The notes beneath the pieces were generated by a model, which saw nothing but the letters and a program-made list of their open reading frames with translations, did not search any database and was not told the origin of the DNA. A DNA stretch of 64,000 nt from Pontederia crassipes (taxonomy: Eukaryota > Streptophyta > Magnoliopsida > Commelinales > Pontederiaceae), in assembly GCA_030549335.1 (NCBI GenBank), contig CM060188.1:6944001-7008000 (forward strand), read 5' to 3'. A program made the translations under genes and the position numbers. This document shows positions 46,236 through 57,104 of the stretch, piece by piece; within the stretch, counting starts at the first letter, position 1, and each line of letters starts with the position of its first letter.

Positions 46236-47449
46236 ACAGCAAGAAGTTCTTTCTCAGTAGTTGCATAATTGATTTGGGCTTCATCTAGAGTCTTGCTTGC
46301 ATAGCATATGACATGGTGCCTTCTGTCCTTGGTCTGTCCCAAGACTGTCCCTACAGCCTGGTCTGAAGCATCACACATGATTTCAAAAGGAAGGGTCCAA
46401 TCAGGTGGCTGCACAATAGGAGCTGAGGTGAGGGCTTCTTTCAACTTCTTAAATGCCTTCATACACTCATCATCAAAAAGAAATTCAGCATCCTTGGCCA
46501 GAAACTTGGTGAGGGGCCTTGTTATCATGGAGAAAACTTTAATAAACCTCCTGTAGAAGTCTGCATGCCCCGAAAAACTCCTAATTGTCTTAACACTTGT
46601 GGGTGGTGGTAGCCTCTCAATCACCTCAATTTTTGCCTTGTCCACTTCAATGCCTTTGCTTGAGACCACATGTCCTAAGACAACTCCTTCTTGGACCATA
46701 AAATGGCACTTCTCCCAATTTAGAATCAAGTAGAACTCTCTACATCTTTGTAGCACCTTGGTCAAGTTTTCTAGGCAAGCATCAAATGAGTCTCCATATA
46801 CTGAAAAGTTATTCATGAAAACTTTCATAATTTTTTCAATAAAGTCTGAAAAGATAGACATCATACACCTTCGAAAGGTGGCCGGTGCATTGCATAAGCC
46901 AAAGGGCATTCTCCTATAGGCAAAAGTCCCATATCGACAAGTAAATGTGGTCTTGTGTTGATGTTGAGGGTGAATTGGAATTTGCAAGAAACATGAATAC
47001 CCATCAAGATAACAGAAATAAGAGTGCCTAGCCAACCTCTCCAACATCTGATCAATGAATGGCAATGGGAAATGGTCCTTTCTTGTGGCCTTGTTTAACT
47101 TCTTGAAGTCAATGCACATCCTCCAGCCTGTAATGGTCCTTGTGGATATCAATTCATCTGAATCTGACTTCACGATTCCTCCCTTTTTTGGTACCACCTG
47201 CACTGGACTGACCCACTCACTATCTGAAATGGAGTATATGATTCCTGCATTCAGCAACTTCAATACTTCTTTCTTTATCACTTCCTTCATGGTTGGGTTG
47301 AGTCTCCTTTGACATTCAATGGAGGGCTTGCAACTGTCCTCCTTAGGGATCCTATGCATGCAAATGGAGGGATTAATACCTTTGATGTCTTCAATTGAGT
47401 AGCCTATCACCTCCCTATATAGTTTCAACCTTTTCAACAGCTCTTCCAC
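46160..47449 (-). pseudogene. Reverse transcriptase and RNase H start of the Athila-like element
   Basis: 429 codons. RT motifs are SEWVSPVQVVPKKGG, TITGWRMCIDFKKLNKATRK, DHFPLPFIDQMLERL, KTTFTCRYGTFAYRRMPFG and CNAPATFRRCMMSIFSDF. The catalytic box, FMDD in this clade, here reads FMNN (near 46820), losing both aspartates through two G-to-A changes. RNase H starts at ASDQAVGTVLGQ. The last 30 codons after LLAV are out of frame. The enzyme cannot be active. Confidence 0.9.
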
Positions 47450-47455
47450 CTGATC

Positions 47456-47925
47456 CTAAGGTAAATTAGCATTAATGATAATAGAAAAAGTTGAATTCTC
47501 CCCCAAGAATTCATACTTCAGATTGCTAGGAAGAGGCTTGAGTTCCAAGTTGGAATTGACTTGAGCTGATTTGCCTTGGATTTCAACAGTGATAATCTGT
47601 TGTAATTCCCCCTGAATTCCTACATTTTTCATTGATATTAAAGAGTTCAGCACTGATGTATATGCCATAGCCTCTGGATCTTCCAATTCTCTCAAATGGT
47701 CAAACATTAGACACCTTTGCAATGGATCTTCAATAGGGATTATAGCTGAAATCTGCTCCACCACTTGATCTAGCTGTCCATCTTCAAAGTCATTCTCTAA
47801 AAAACTTGGCCTACTGATAACTTGTGCCAAATTGAATTCAATCTTCTCCTCTCCAATTTGGAAGGTCAATCTCCCTTCCTTGACATTAATTATAGCCCTT
47901 GCAGTGGCTAAAAAGGGTATTATAA
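47456..47925 (-). pseudogene. Protease end and PR-RT linker of the Athila-like element, truncated
   Basis: PFLATARAIINVKEGRLTFQ, GEEKIEFNL is the end of the aspartic protease (compare PFLATAGALIDV in the element at 13690). A linker with acidic segments follows. The open frame extends beyond 47925 to 48469, but that part is unrelated sequence of the adjoining LTR, so the active site and everything upstream are missing. Confidence 0.8.
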
Positions 47926-50900
47926 TGTAACAACACGGTCGTCTGATGGTAAAAAAAATGAGGTAATGATGAAAACGTGAGACAGAATCCTCTCTTCCAA
48001 AACTTTCTTTTTGTCTTTTTCCTATTGGCAACCTTCTAATTATCCTTCTTATTTGTCTTTCTCGCTTTGTCCCTCTTTCTCCCTGCTCACTCACTCTCTC
48101 TATGTTTCTCTCTGTGGCTCTCTCTCTCCTACCGTCCGGCACCTCCAATGGCCGAGCGGGGAGGCCTGGCCGAGATCCGCTGGCTGGATCCACCTCCACC
48201 GCCGAGGAGGAAGGTGAAGGGTCGGCTGCCTCCATAAGAAACACATGAAACTCCTTTATCTCCCCCTCTGTTGTTTTGTTTTCTCCAAGCCAAAGCTTAC
48301 TTGTTCTTCCTTCTCCTCCGGTGCGCAGATGACAGTGGGCGAGCAAGGGGCAGCGCCGGTGACCTTCTCCGGTGAGAGCGACGCGAGACCCAGAGAAGAA
48401 CTTCGACATAGTGAGGCCCGTTCCTGCTTCTCCTCCCCTGTTTTGTTCCGATTCGATATTGCTCCTCACTCATCCTCCTTTCTCTCCGGCGAGTGGATAG
48501 TGGCAAGGGAACACGACCACCTCCGGCACTGACGTCGCGAGGAGCAGAATAATGCTAGGATGAACCTCAAATTCTTAGGCTAAAAGGTGTGTGGATTCGG
48601 GATATATTTCATAAATCGAGCTCTTGAAGAATGTCACATGCCATATTCGAATCCGTGAACGAAACCTTCAAGCTTATATGTAATACCCATGAACAAGATC
48701 GTATGATGACTGAACTGTTGAATGATGAAATGTATGAAAATGGAATGATTTCCATGCATGACCGAACCGATATGAAATTAAATGAAAGTATGAATCGTGA
48801 TCAACATTTTCCTATTTTTAGATGCATGCCTAGGATGATCTTGCTGTGCAGTTAGACTTTAATTGCTCTAGTGATACGTCTCAGAAATGCCAGTAATTTA
48901 GTTATCATTGTAGTCTCTCGTCGGCGATCGCCGGAGAAAAAGATAAACTGAAATCTATTTTACGACTCGACAAAACACCAAAACTCGACCCGAGCTCTGT
49001 CCGACCGCACCAGGCCCACACCCCGAGCATGGCCCGAATCCTCCATGGACGCTGAGCTCGAGCTCGGGGCGAACTAGGTGCCCGGACCAGGTCACCCATG
49101 ACTCGGCCCGGGTTTGCTGCAGAGAAGACGATCGGGAGAGTCGACTCTCCCGACTCGATCATCTTCCCAACTCGGCCCGGGTTTCTTTTCAGTCTTTCAC
49201 CCTGAGCGACCGAGTCCAATTCAGGCCAACGCGGCCCGGGTCTCCTTTCACTCGGCCCGAGTTCTGGCCCTAGTTTATTATACTTATGATTTTTTTATTT
49301 TTTGAATAAATGTGAAACCTCTTGATTATTATTATGTCGAACCCATAAATGTTATCTGTTGATTCTATACCGACTCACGCCTCATATATGAACTTGATTA
49401 GTGATCTCTCAAGAAACGAACCAAAGACGATTATGCTATTTATGCCAAGAATGAAAATGATTTTTCCTCGAACTTTCTGATTTATTATTTCGGCTATGAT
49501 TCTAAAGTAATAATGACCTTCATGGACATGATGATGAATGATTATGAACTATGCATGATGAATAAGAACAATAAGAAGCAGCGACCACACTCCTTCGCTC
49601 GACCGAAATGTTTTTGAAAGATGACCCGTGACCTTTGGGCATCCGTCATATGGACTGGAAGTGATGACCTTTTTATCTTAACCCTGATCTCTAAACAACT
49701 TCCGTCCACTTGATTATTAAGCAAACAAAGACCAAAATAAGATGATGGCATGTCTATGCCTTGATCGGTTCACGGATCGAAAGACAGGCGCAAGTAACCT
49801 GTCTATGCCTTGATCAATTCATGAATCGAAAGACAGGCACAGGTACAATGAGGGATGACGTTGTAGCCTCGTAACATGCCCCCTCACGGATTACCATTTG
49901 CTCTATCTAGGCGGGAGTTCTCCCATACGGATATTTCTTTTCGCCGATGGCGAGGTCATCCACACCTGACGGGGTTCGCCGTGGCACTGATCCCTCACGT
50001 GCATATGATGTCTAGATAGTTGTATCATCAGTTTTATGCAATGGTACTCCCTTAAAGATGAAGAGTTCTTCAAAAGTTAAATGTAAAAGATGCAAAGAAT
50101 GTAAAGATGTAAAGTCATGAATGAATGAAAGATGAATGAAAAGTATGAAAGCAAGCAAGCACGAATGTATGAAAGTCAAGTATGGCAAATGAATGTGAAA
50201 ATGTGTTCTCTATTATGATTATGATCTTTTTACATGATATTACTATTATGATCTCTATCCATGCCATGACTCATGAAATTCTATCCATGATGATTTGATC
50301 TTTTATTATGTTGATTACATATTCTCATGCTATGTTTGGATAGAATTGACTTATGATTTATATGAACCCGCACTTAGCTTTATGCTAATAGTTGAGCTTG
50401 CTCTCGATCCCCATAGGTGCATAATGGTCATCCGAGAGGTGGTGCTGGGTGCACAGAGGTCCCGGCAGGGTGGTGTACTTTTGCATATGGTCCTCATGGA
50501 GGGGAGTAGTAGTTATCTTATGTATCGTTGTATGTGTTGGGTTGTGTATGGTGATGGGACCTACCGTGTCCTTATGGACCGGAGTTGTTACTTTATTTAG
50601 ACTAGTCTTGCATCTATGAGCCACTATTTTTTGGACGGACGAGTACAAATTTTTGCTTCCCACACTGTGCTTAGTAATGTGATTGTTTCCTCATACTAGG
50701 GCACCTTTTCAGATGTATTTTGATTACTTTTTGGACGTACGTGGCTCATGCATTGTTGCCTCTGATGAAGGCTAGCTAAAACATTTTGATATATTAAGCT
50801 TCCGCATATTTCCTTTATTTTGTCGTATTCCTCTTGTAATTTAGTCTTCCGTTGTGTTATTCTAATTCTTTATGTCTTCCGCTATATCCTTTGAATCTTC

Positions 50901-51082
50901 CGCTGTATTATTATATTCGTTTAGTCTTTCGCTTCGCATTCTTCTGTGTTGACCGTCCGATCAACGAAATGGTCAAAGTAGAGTCAAAGTAAAAGCAAAG
51001 AAGAAAGAAAGAATCGAATGTGGCAATCCCCGGGGGAGGAGGTCGCGTCGCGTGGCGGGGCCGACCCCCTCGGGGCGCTACA
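47926..51082 (+). mobile_element. Large LTR (probable solo LTR), plus orientation
   Basis: Runs from TGTAACAACACGG to GGGGCGCTACA, with LTR-type ends. It is related to the LTR at 20378-24092, which lies in the opposite orientation: shared segments include the GACTTATGATTTATATGAACC region near 50348, the CGACCGAAATG segment near 49600 and the CTCGGCCCGGGT cluster at 48960-49270. No PBS follows 51082 and no polypurine tract precedes 47926. The 5-bp flanks (TATAA, ACTAA) do not match, so this may be a recombined or truncated LTR. Confidence 0.55.
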
Positions 51083-51548
51083 ACTAAACTAGGGTTCATG
51101 TTCACTCCTCTTGAACACACCCAATTTCTCGATAAAATCATAATATTTATTGTTACTGGGCGTCGGGTGACCTAGATTGAATTTTTTTTAGGACAAAAAA
51201 ACCCTGGATCCACTAAAAAATATATCAAATTGGATCATATTGTATCATTTTTTATCTTATAATAACTCAACCCGACAATTTACAATCAGACCCTGCCACA
51301 AATTTCAACCATTAATTAAAATCCATCGCAAATTATCATCGTTTATCATGAATTTGTGATAAAAAAATTTTTTTTGATAGACACATTTGCTTAAGCCACA
51401 AAATTATTTGTCATAAAATAAAAAATTATCCGTCATAGAAATATTTCATAGAAAGTTAAACTAAGTCGTCGCAAATTTCAATTGTGAAAATTGTTTATGA
51501 TGAATTTACAACGAATATATCTGTCATGAGTTTGTGATGCATTTGTAA
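51083..51548. other. AT-rich stretch with CACTA-like internal sequence
   Basis: Contains phrases such as CCATCGCAAATT and CCGTCATAG, resembling decayed CACTA subterminal sequence. No gene seen. Confidence 0.35.
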
Positions 51549-51945
51549 CACTACTAGAAAATTACTCAATTTCAATAAATTTAATCTTCAGATTGCCAAT
51601 GAATTTCTAATTATATTTATAATAAAAAAAATATATGATTAATATAAGCATATAATTAATATTTTAATATTAATATTTTTACGAGTTTAATCTTCAAAAT
51701 TATTGATGGATAAAATTTATCGATAATTCTGAAGGCTAGGTTTGTCGATAATTATATTAAATATATATAATATAATTAATATTTTAATATTAATATTTTT
51801 GTTGGATTTAACCTTCATAATTATTGATCGATAGAAGTTCGTTGATAATTTCGAAGGCTATATCCATTGGTAATTATATTAATAATAACATTTGTATAAT
51901 GTAAGCATATAACTAATATTTATATTTTTGCTAGGTTTAGCCTTC
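51549..51945. mobile_element. CACTA terminal fragment
   Basis: Begins CACTACTAGAAAA, like the element at 21588. It holds three diverged units with GATAATTNTGAAGGCTA and TTTRATCTTCA or TTTAGCCTTCA phrases. No matching other end is found before unrelated integrase sequence begins at about 51955, so it is truncated. Confidence 0.5.
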
Positions 51946-51954
51946 ATTCTCTGT

Positions 51955-52155
51955 TGTATCAGCTCTACCTTCTTGGCATATTCCTCTGTCTCCTTTAATT
52001 CTTTAGCACTCAAGAACTTTCGTTCGCCAATCTCATTTTAACAAGCTGGTGATCGTCATGGCATCCCATACAATGCCTCGAATGGAACCATACCGATACT
52101 GGAATGATAGCTATTATTATAAGCGAACTCGATCAGAGGCAAGTGATGCGTGAAA
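51955..52155 (-). pseudogene. Chromovirus integrase fragment
   Basis: The minus strand reads [20 protein letters not shown] and VPFEALYG, the integrase C-terminal region also seen in the Tekay element ([14 protein letters not shown]). It has two stops soon after. It is a scrap of about 65 codons, cut at both ends. Confidence 0.75.
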
Positions 52156-53217
52156 TGATGTAGAAAATAAAATAGCTAGCAAGTGCACTAGTCACTCAAG
52201 TAATATAGTAAAAAGGAGTAAAGAGTGTCGAACCCACGAGGAATATTATTAATTCAATATCTGAATTTATAAACTAATAAGAGAGGAAAAATATAGATTT
52301 TTGGAAAGGGGTTTTGTAAAATAAAATAAAGATAAGATAAGATAATGTAGTGGTGTTGAAGTTAGGCCTTAGGATGAAAATAGATCAGGATAAATATTTG
52401 AATCATAAAAGATAAATTTAATCTTTAAAGATGAATTAGAGTCTCCCTAAAGTGATCTAACATGATTAGTTTGTGGTCTCCACGGCTGGCATCCCTCAAC
52501 CTAAGCATGTAGAACTATCTTAAATTAATAAGAATTGAAGTCTCCACGACTGGTACCCTCAAAATTATATTAAAATTAAGATGCATTAAATTGGATTTCC
52601 TAGATTATTAATCACTCCACAAATTGGTATAGACTAATAGACCACACAAATTTGATTCTTCACACACTAGTTATCAAATTTATGTCAATTATTAATTTCA
52701 AATAAAATCAATTATAATTAGTATAATGAATTCTGAAATTAAACACTCCACAAACTGGTATAGCCTAATTCAGAAATTCAATTAACTAACATAAAAATAT
52801 TAAGCACAATTAATAATTGATCAGAAAAGATTAAAACAAAAAAAAATAGGGTCCAAACATTTCCCTTCAATTAATAATCTCCTAAAATAAAAAGATATAA
52901 AAATATGGAGTTCATCCTAGAAATTTTGGAGAGATAATAAAATACAAATAAAAAAATTGGAAGAATTACACCCAAAACAAAAGCAGATATCTCGAATAGG
53001 GCAGACAGTCGGGTAATCTTTCGGACTTGATTAGAGTCACGATCAACTTCCAGCAGTCGCACTTCTCTCCTCTTAGTTGTAGCCTGCAGAGCTCATGACT
53101 CGCCGTGGAAGAAACCTGAACTTCAGAGCACCAATTGGGACGACGGCTTCTTCACGTATTTATAGGTGCGGACGGTCTTCAATTTGATCACGGCCATGAT
53201 ATCGTACGGTCAAATTT
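52156..53217 (-). repeat. Truncated LTR related to the non-coding LTR element
   Basis: Reverse-oriented relative of 30400-31478: TGATGTAG...CTAGCAAGTGCACTAG, GTGTCGAACCCACGAGGAAT, the CCAGTTTGTGG-type motifs (as CACAAACTGG), and a TATAAATACG box near 53156. It is cut at 53217, where P450 exon sequence begins, so the outer third of the LTR (with the ACGGCCGAG motifs) is gone. Confidence 0.8.
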
Positions 53218-53690
53218 AGTACGAGCTCTTGCAGCTTCTGACGGCGGAGAGTCTCCTGCGCGTCCAGCCGTTGTGGCGTGAATAGTTGGGTATTGGCTAA
53301 CCTGCGAAGATTCCTCCATTGCTGCGCCGGCGGCAGCCACACCATGGACTTCCTGTGGTGGTTGCAGGTGTTGACCACGGCCGGAGGAGGGCGATGCGAG
53401 AACACCGCGTCCTTCTTCTGGAGAGCTTCTCTTGCTGCCTCTGCGGATGAGACGATGACCGTCGTCTCCATGCCTAGGCGCAGCGTCATGACGGGGCCAT
53501 GGAGCTTGGCGAGGCGAGCGAGGGAATGGTGCGGGTTCTTTCCGAGCTCGAGCAAATTTCCGATGATCGGAAGTGGCTGCGGCCCGGCGGCAGCCTTGAT
53601 AGCCTTCTCTCGACTCACAGGAGGAGGACAAGGAGAGAGACGGACGGAGGAGTCCATTTCATTAGTTAGTGACACCCATGTACTTTGCAT
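53218..53690 (-). pseudogene. CYP76-type P450, truncated exon 1 fused to an LTR
   Basis: Encodes PQPLPIIGNLLELGKNPHHS, LARLAKLHGPVMTLRLG, REALQKKDAVFSHRPPP and LRRQKLQELV, closely matching residues of about 38-165 of the intact P450 at 59102-60707. The N-terminal membrane anchor is partly deleted and the hinge is out of frame (Pro-rich hinge absent). After QELV the sequence changes to the LTR at 53217. Everything after, including the heme-binding region, is missing. It is a dead tandem duplicate with the same orientation as the intact gene. Confidence 0.9.
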
Positions 53691-54198
53691 GGGCCAGTTG
53701 CATCTAATATATAAGACATATACTGTGATATGTTTTGTTTTTTCTCTGGTGTGAATGTATTAAGTTTTTTTTCATCTTTTGACTCGCTAAGATATTTCAA
53801 AGCAAAGTTTAGATTTGTGTCCACGTCCTTCCGATTTCCTTGCATTGCACAGGAGTTAAAATGGAGTGCTAAACTGTTTTTCTTTATGAAAATAAAATAT
53901 TTTTATTAAGAGTTAATCTGTCATTGTCACGTACATAATACGGAATAGTTTTAATTAAACTCGATGAAGGATAAATTTTTAATATACAGTGCGTTTTGTA
54001 ATACAGCACAAATTTTATCGATGTTACTTTTTAAATATTATACAACAACAAAGTCTTATCTCACTAAATGATTTTTAATTGTTAATTACGTGAAAGAAAA
54101 AAATTTTGGATGATGATGGTTTTTAATTTTTACTGTGTGGCCGCACTTGACGTCTGTCAATGAAGTTGGCGTCATGGGTTGAGCAATCTTCCTTGTCT
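53691..54198. other. 5' flank of the P450 fragment
   Basis: AT-rich with no gene. A TATATATTAG-like motif (minus strand, about 53707-53716) is the only promoter-like sign. Confidence 0.3.
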
Positions 54199-54199
54199 C

Positions 54200-54284
<85 letters not shown>
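54199..54284. repeat. (AT)n microsatellite
   Basis: About 80 bp of uninterrupted TA dinucleotides; the Tyr-Ile repeat ORFs here are artefacts. Confidence 0.95.
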
Positions 54285-54285
<1 letters not shown>

Positions 54286-54359
54286 CAACAAAAATCAAAA
54301 TTGGGCAACCACCTTTTGTCACACGTACGACTTTATATATAAGTAGCCACACCTAACTG

Positions 54360-54440
54360 GATTTCTCTGAGAACACTCGAGATCTGGGGTGGCAAAATGT
54401 ACCTTGTTCTTCTCTTTAGCAGCGGCAACACACAAGAAAA
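54360..54440. repeat. Segment duplicated at 57620-57705
   Basis: GGTGGCAAAATG, TTGTTCTTCTCT and TTTAGCAGCGGCAAC match GGAGGCAAAATAG, TTGTTCTTCTCTATTTTAGC and AGCAACCGCAC near 57650. This is part of the tandem-duplicated P450 neighbourhood. Confidence 0.5.
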
Positions 54441-54768
54441 AAGATGGTGCCTTCCCATCTTATAGATACTGGGCGTCGGCGACATGATGGAAAGACGGAG
54501 GTCCGTGTTTGAACTGACGAGAAAATAGCAAGTTTAATCTTTCAGTTCTCATCAAATAAGAATTTTTATTTTTTTATATGATCGACCTATATATCGAGTC
54601 AGACGAGGTTACTTTTTGCATATTCTAATTTTAGATAACCGACCAGATTTTTGTTAAGTCTGTTGTTCAGTTCAAATTACTAGGGTTGGATCATGTTCAC
54701 AGGGTTGAAAACCACCTACTAACACTCTTAATTCTCCATTGAATTACAGCATTTACCGATATTAGGCG

Positions 54769-55640
54769 TAGGGCTGAGCAAACCCATACTCGGGACCGGG
54801 TCCGGGTCTCAGCGGACCCGGTCCCGACCCGAATTATACCGGGTCAAAATTTTTTTGACCCAGTACTGGATCCGAACTCGGCCGAATTCGGTTCCGGGTC
54901 AAACCCGATAATCCGAGAAAATCACCGAGCTTGCGACCAGGAATAGATCGGTTCATCGCACCTGGCGGCCAATCCGGCTGACAGCCGATCGGATCCGACC
55001 GCCAAGCAGTCAGATCGTCCACCAGCGGCCAGATCTGGCCGCCAGGCAGTCGGATCGGCCACCAGCTGCCAGATCCGGCTGCATGGCGACCGGATCGGCC
55101 GCCAGGCAGCCGGATCAGTCGCCAACGGCAAGATCTGGCAGCCAGGCGGATATCGGCGCCTGGCGGCCGCATCGGCCGCCAGCTGTCAGATCTAGCGTTT
55201 GGCGGCCGGATCGGTCGCCAATTGTCAGATCCAACGCCAGGCGGCCGAATCGGCCGCCTGGCTGCCAGATCTGGCCGTCAGGCGGCCAGAGGAGAGAGAG
55301 AGGGGGAGGACTGCCGGAGGAGTCAGAGTTGCCGTCGTCGCCGCCGCCGTGAGAGAGAGGGAGAGGGTGTCGAGCGAGGTCGAGGCGTGAGACGGTGAGA
55401 GATATAGGAGAGAGAGAAAGTCGAGTGTGAAATGAATGAAAAAAGGGCCGATGGGTTTATATAGTGAATATAAATCGGGTCGGGTCAGGTCCGGGTCAGG
55501 TATTTGCACTTCAGACCCGGTCCTGACCCGAAACCCACCAAGTTTTTGACACATTAGACTCGGGCCCGGACCGAGTCTTGTCCGGATCAAGTCTTCTGGG
55601 TCGGTGCGGTCCGGGTCGATCCGGATCGTGCTCAGCTCTA
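54769..55640. mobile_element. Non-autonomous hAT element, 872 bp
   Basis: Ends TAGGGCTGAGCA and (inverted) TAGAGCTGAGCA, one mismatch in 12. It is flanked by a perfect 8-bp duplication ATTAGGCG (54761-54768 and 55641-55648), the hallmark of hAT transposition. Subterminal regions carry inverted GACCCGG/CCGGGTC repeats. The interior is a GC-rich array and a GA-rich tract. No transposase. Confidence 0.93.
54945..55463 (-). promoter_or_regulatory. GC-rich array, GA-rich tract and TATA motif in the hAT element
   Basis: The palindromic GGCGGCCAGATCTGGCCGCC-like units with about 30-bp spacing (54945-55290) are followed by GAGAGAGAGGGGGAGG-type tracts (55290-55430). On the minus strand, TATATAAA lies at 55456-55463. 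Same order and orientation as the block at 42634-43245 of the CACTA element. It may be a promoter with GC-rich leader. Confidence 0.5.
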
Positions 55641-55648
55641 ATTAGGCG

Positions 55649-55879
55649 ACTGAGATTTAACTTGAGAAAAGAAAAGAAAAGAAAAGAAGAAAATGAAAGG
55701 AAAGGAAAAGAAAACAATCGACCTACTAAAAATTACTTAGATTGGATTACATTGATTTTTTTTCCTCCGACTTTTCTATCTTTTATTAATCATGTGGAAT
55801 TAATGGGGTATGACATCAACTTTAAAATTAATATTTGTCAGTCAATGATTAAACATTGTATAAAATTATAAACATAGAG
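55649..55879. other. AT-rich flank with A/G-rich run
   Basis: A run of AAAAGAAAAG repeats lies at 55665-55715. The segment 55770-55860 (CATGTGGAATTAATGGGGTA, ACTTTAAAATTAATATTTG) is duplicated at about 57890-57960. Confidence 0.5.
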
Positions 55880-56147
55880 AATGAAGCGTACAAGTTCTGG
55901 AGCGCAAGGATGGACATTAATGATGAAACTTTATACATTACGTGGCCACGTATATACCGATTGTTCTTTTTTTTTTGTAGTAAAAAAGACGACAATCTTA
56001 TTAATTGCCACACACACACACAAATGATAGACTAAAAAAATACAATTTAATGCACCGAAAACTACCAACTTATCAAGTCCATTATAAAACATATATCATG
56101 TAGCGGTTGCCATTGTAGTTTATAGCTCGTTCAAAAAAAAAAAAAAA
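55880..56147. repeat. P450 3'-flank copy
   Basis: Matches 17925-18078 and 58960-59095: ACGTGGCCACGTATATA, the TTTTGTAGTAAAAAAGACG phrase and TTATAGCTCGT followed by a poly-A run. Contains the uninterrupted site CCAACTTATCAAG that holds the Mutator-like element in the copy at 18 kb. Confidence 0.65.
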
Positions 56148-56192
56148 AGTTGTGGGAAAGGCGTAAGCTTTCCAACGGAGGAACTCAAATGG
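56148..56192 (-). pseudogene. Remnant of the last codons of a P450 exon 2
   Basis: The minus strand reads WKAYAFPTT at the place where the intact gene ends LKAYAFPTP; DNA of the tail (GTGGGAAAGGCGTAAGCTTTCC) matches 59109-59132. Only about a dozen codons survive; upstream coding sequence is gone. Confidence 0.6.
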
Positions 56193-56270
56193 ATACCCCA
56201 GAGAAATATAATATACATCATATAAATTAAGGCATAGACACATGTTCGAATACGTTTTGAAATGAAATTG

Positions 56271-56324
56271 TTTTCATATAGACATGTTCTAAATAAATTA
56301 CTTTAGAACATGTCTATATGAAAA
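56271..56324. repeat. Perfect 23-bp inverted repeat with 8-nt loop
   Basis: Arms 56271-56293 and 56302-56324 are exact reverse complements (TTTTCATATAGACATGTTC... and ...GAACATGTCTATATGAAAA), with loop TAAATTAC. Pairing continues imperfectly for several bases outward. Confidence 0.9.
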
Positions 56325-56879
56325 TAAATTTGAAGATTTTTAATACGTACCTTTGTGTTTGGAGGATAGAATTTAAGTTTTTATTAATTTTAGAAAATTA
56401 ACCGGTTAGATAGAAAAGTTTAGGTTTTATGTTTTGATGAAATATGTAATTATCAAAATTTTAAAAATTAATTTGATAAATAAATTTTAGTGTGCTTAAA
56501 TAAAATATAAGAACTAAAAAAATAAATTTATTTTTATAATATAAAAAATTTATTTTAATTTATCTTATAATTAATTATTATTTAATATAAAGTAAAAAAT
56601 AGATTAATAATAAATATTAATTAATAATATTTTACTATACTATAATACTAATTAAAGTATAATAAATAACTAATTAATAAATTAATATTGAATTAAATAA
56701 TTTAGTTTATAATCAAAGGGAAAGAAAAGAAAAATGCAAAAAAAATGCGGGAAGGTGATGTTAACCGTTACTTTAATTTTGATCATTATTCTTTTATGTT
56801 TTACAGAATTATTTAGAACTTAAGTAAATTATGACTCAAGTTTTGAATTCCAATACATTTGAAAGAGTCCGACTCCAAC

Positions 56880-56880
<1 letters not shown>
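56325..56880. other. AT-rich intergenic stretch
   Basis: Very AT-rich, many short TTAATTAATAAAT runs, no gene or element recognised. Confidence 0.4.

Positions 56881-56943
<63 letters not shown>
56881..56943. repeat. (AT)n microsatellite
   Basis: About 62 bp of AT dinucleotides. The flanking ORF with the Ile-Tyr run is an artefact. Confidence 0.95.
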
Positions 56944-56946
<3 letters not shown>

Positions 56947-57104
56947 AACAAATGGGTGATGGATCAGTCACTTTTGGTGTTGCTGCTAAGATGGCTCGGC
57001 ATGAATGTACCAATGACATGGCCGTGACTTTGCATAATCGGTCTACATGATGTAAAGTTGGCCTAGGGGTGAAGACGGGCCGGTCGTCTCGGCCTGCCCG
57101 ACTC

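Larger units (their letters stand above)
24742..47925 (-). mobile_element. Athila-like LTR retrotransposon, 5'-truncated, host of nested insertions
   Basis: Minus-strand element. The order is 3' LTR (24742-27420), polypurine tract (27421-27434), 3' untranslated region split by the CACTA element at 28218-43944, then integrase, RNase H, reverse transcriptase (44673-47449) and the end of the protease (47456-47925). The rest of protease, gag and the 5' LTR are missing: sequence changes abruptly at 47925/47926 to an unrelated LTR. RT motifs (WVSPVQVVPKKGG, ITGWRMCIDFKKLN, RRMPFGLCNAPATF) fit the Athila clade. Many frame breaks and an altered RT active site show that it is dead. Confidence 0.88.

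Noticed and set aside
47456-48469. A single 337-codon protein spanning protease end and upstream sequence
   Set aside because: The part beyond 47925 belongs to an unrelated LTR; the open frame across the joint is accidental.
54086-54352. ORFs with Ile-Tyr repeats, also at 56813-57050
   Set aside because: They are translations of (AT)n microsatellites.
57065-57085. hAT element starting TAGGGGTGAAGACGGGCC
   Set aside because: No matching inverted end or 8-bp duplication could be found downstream.
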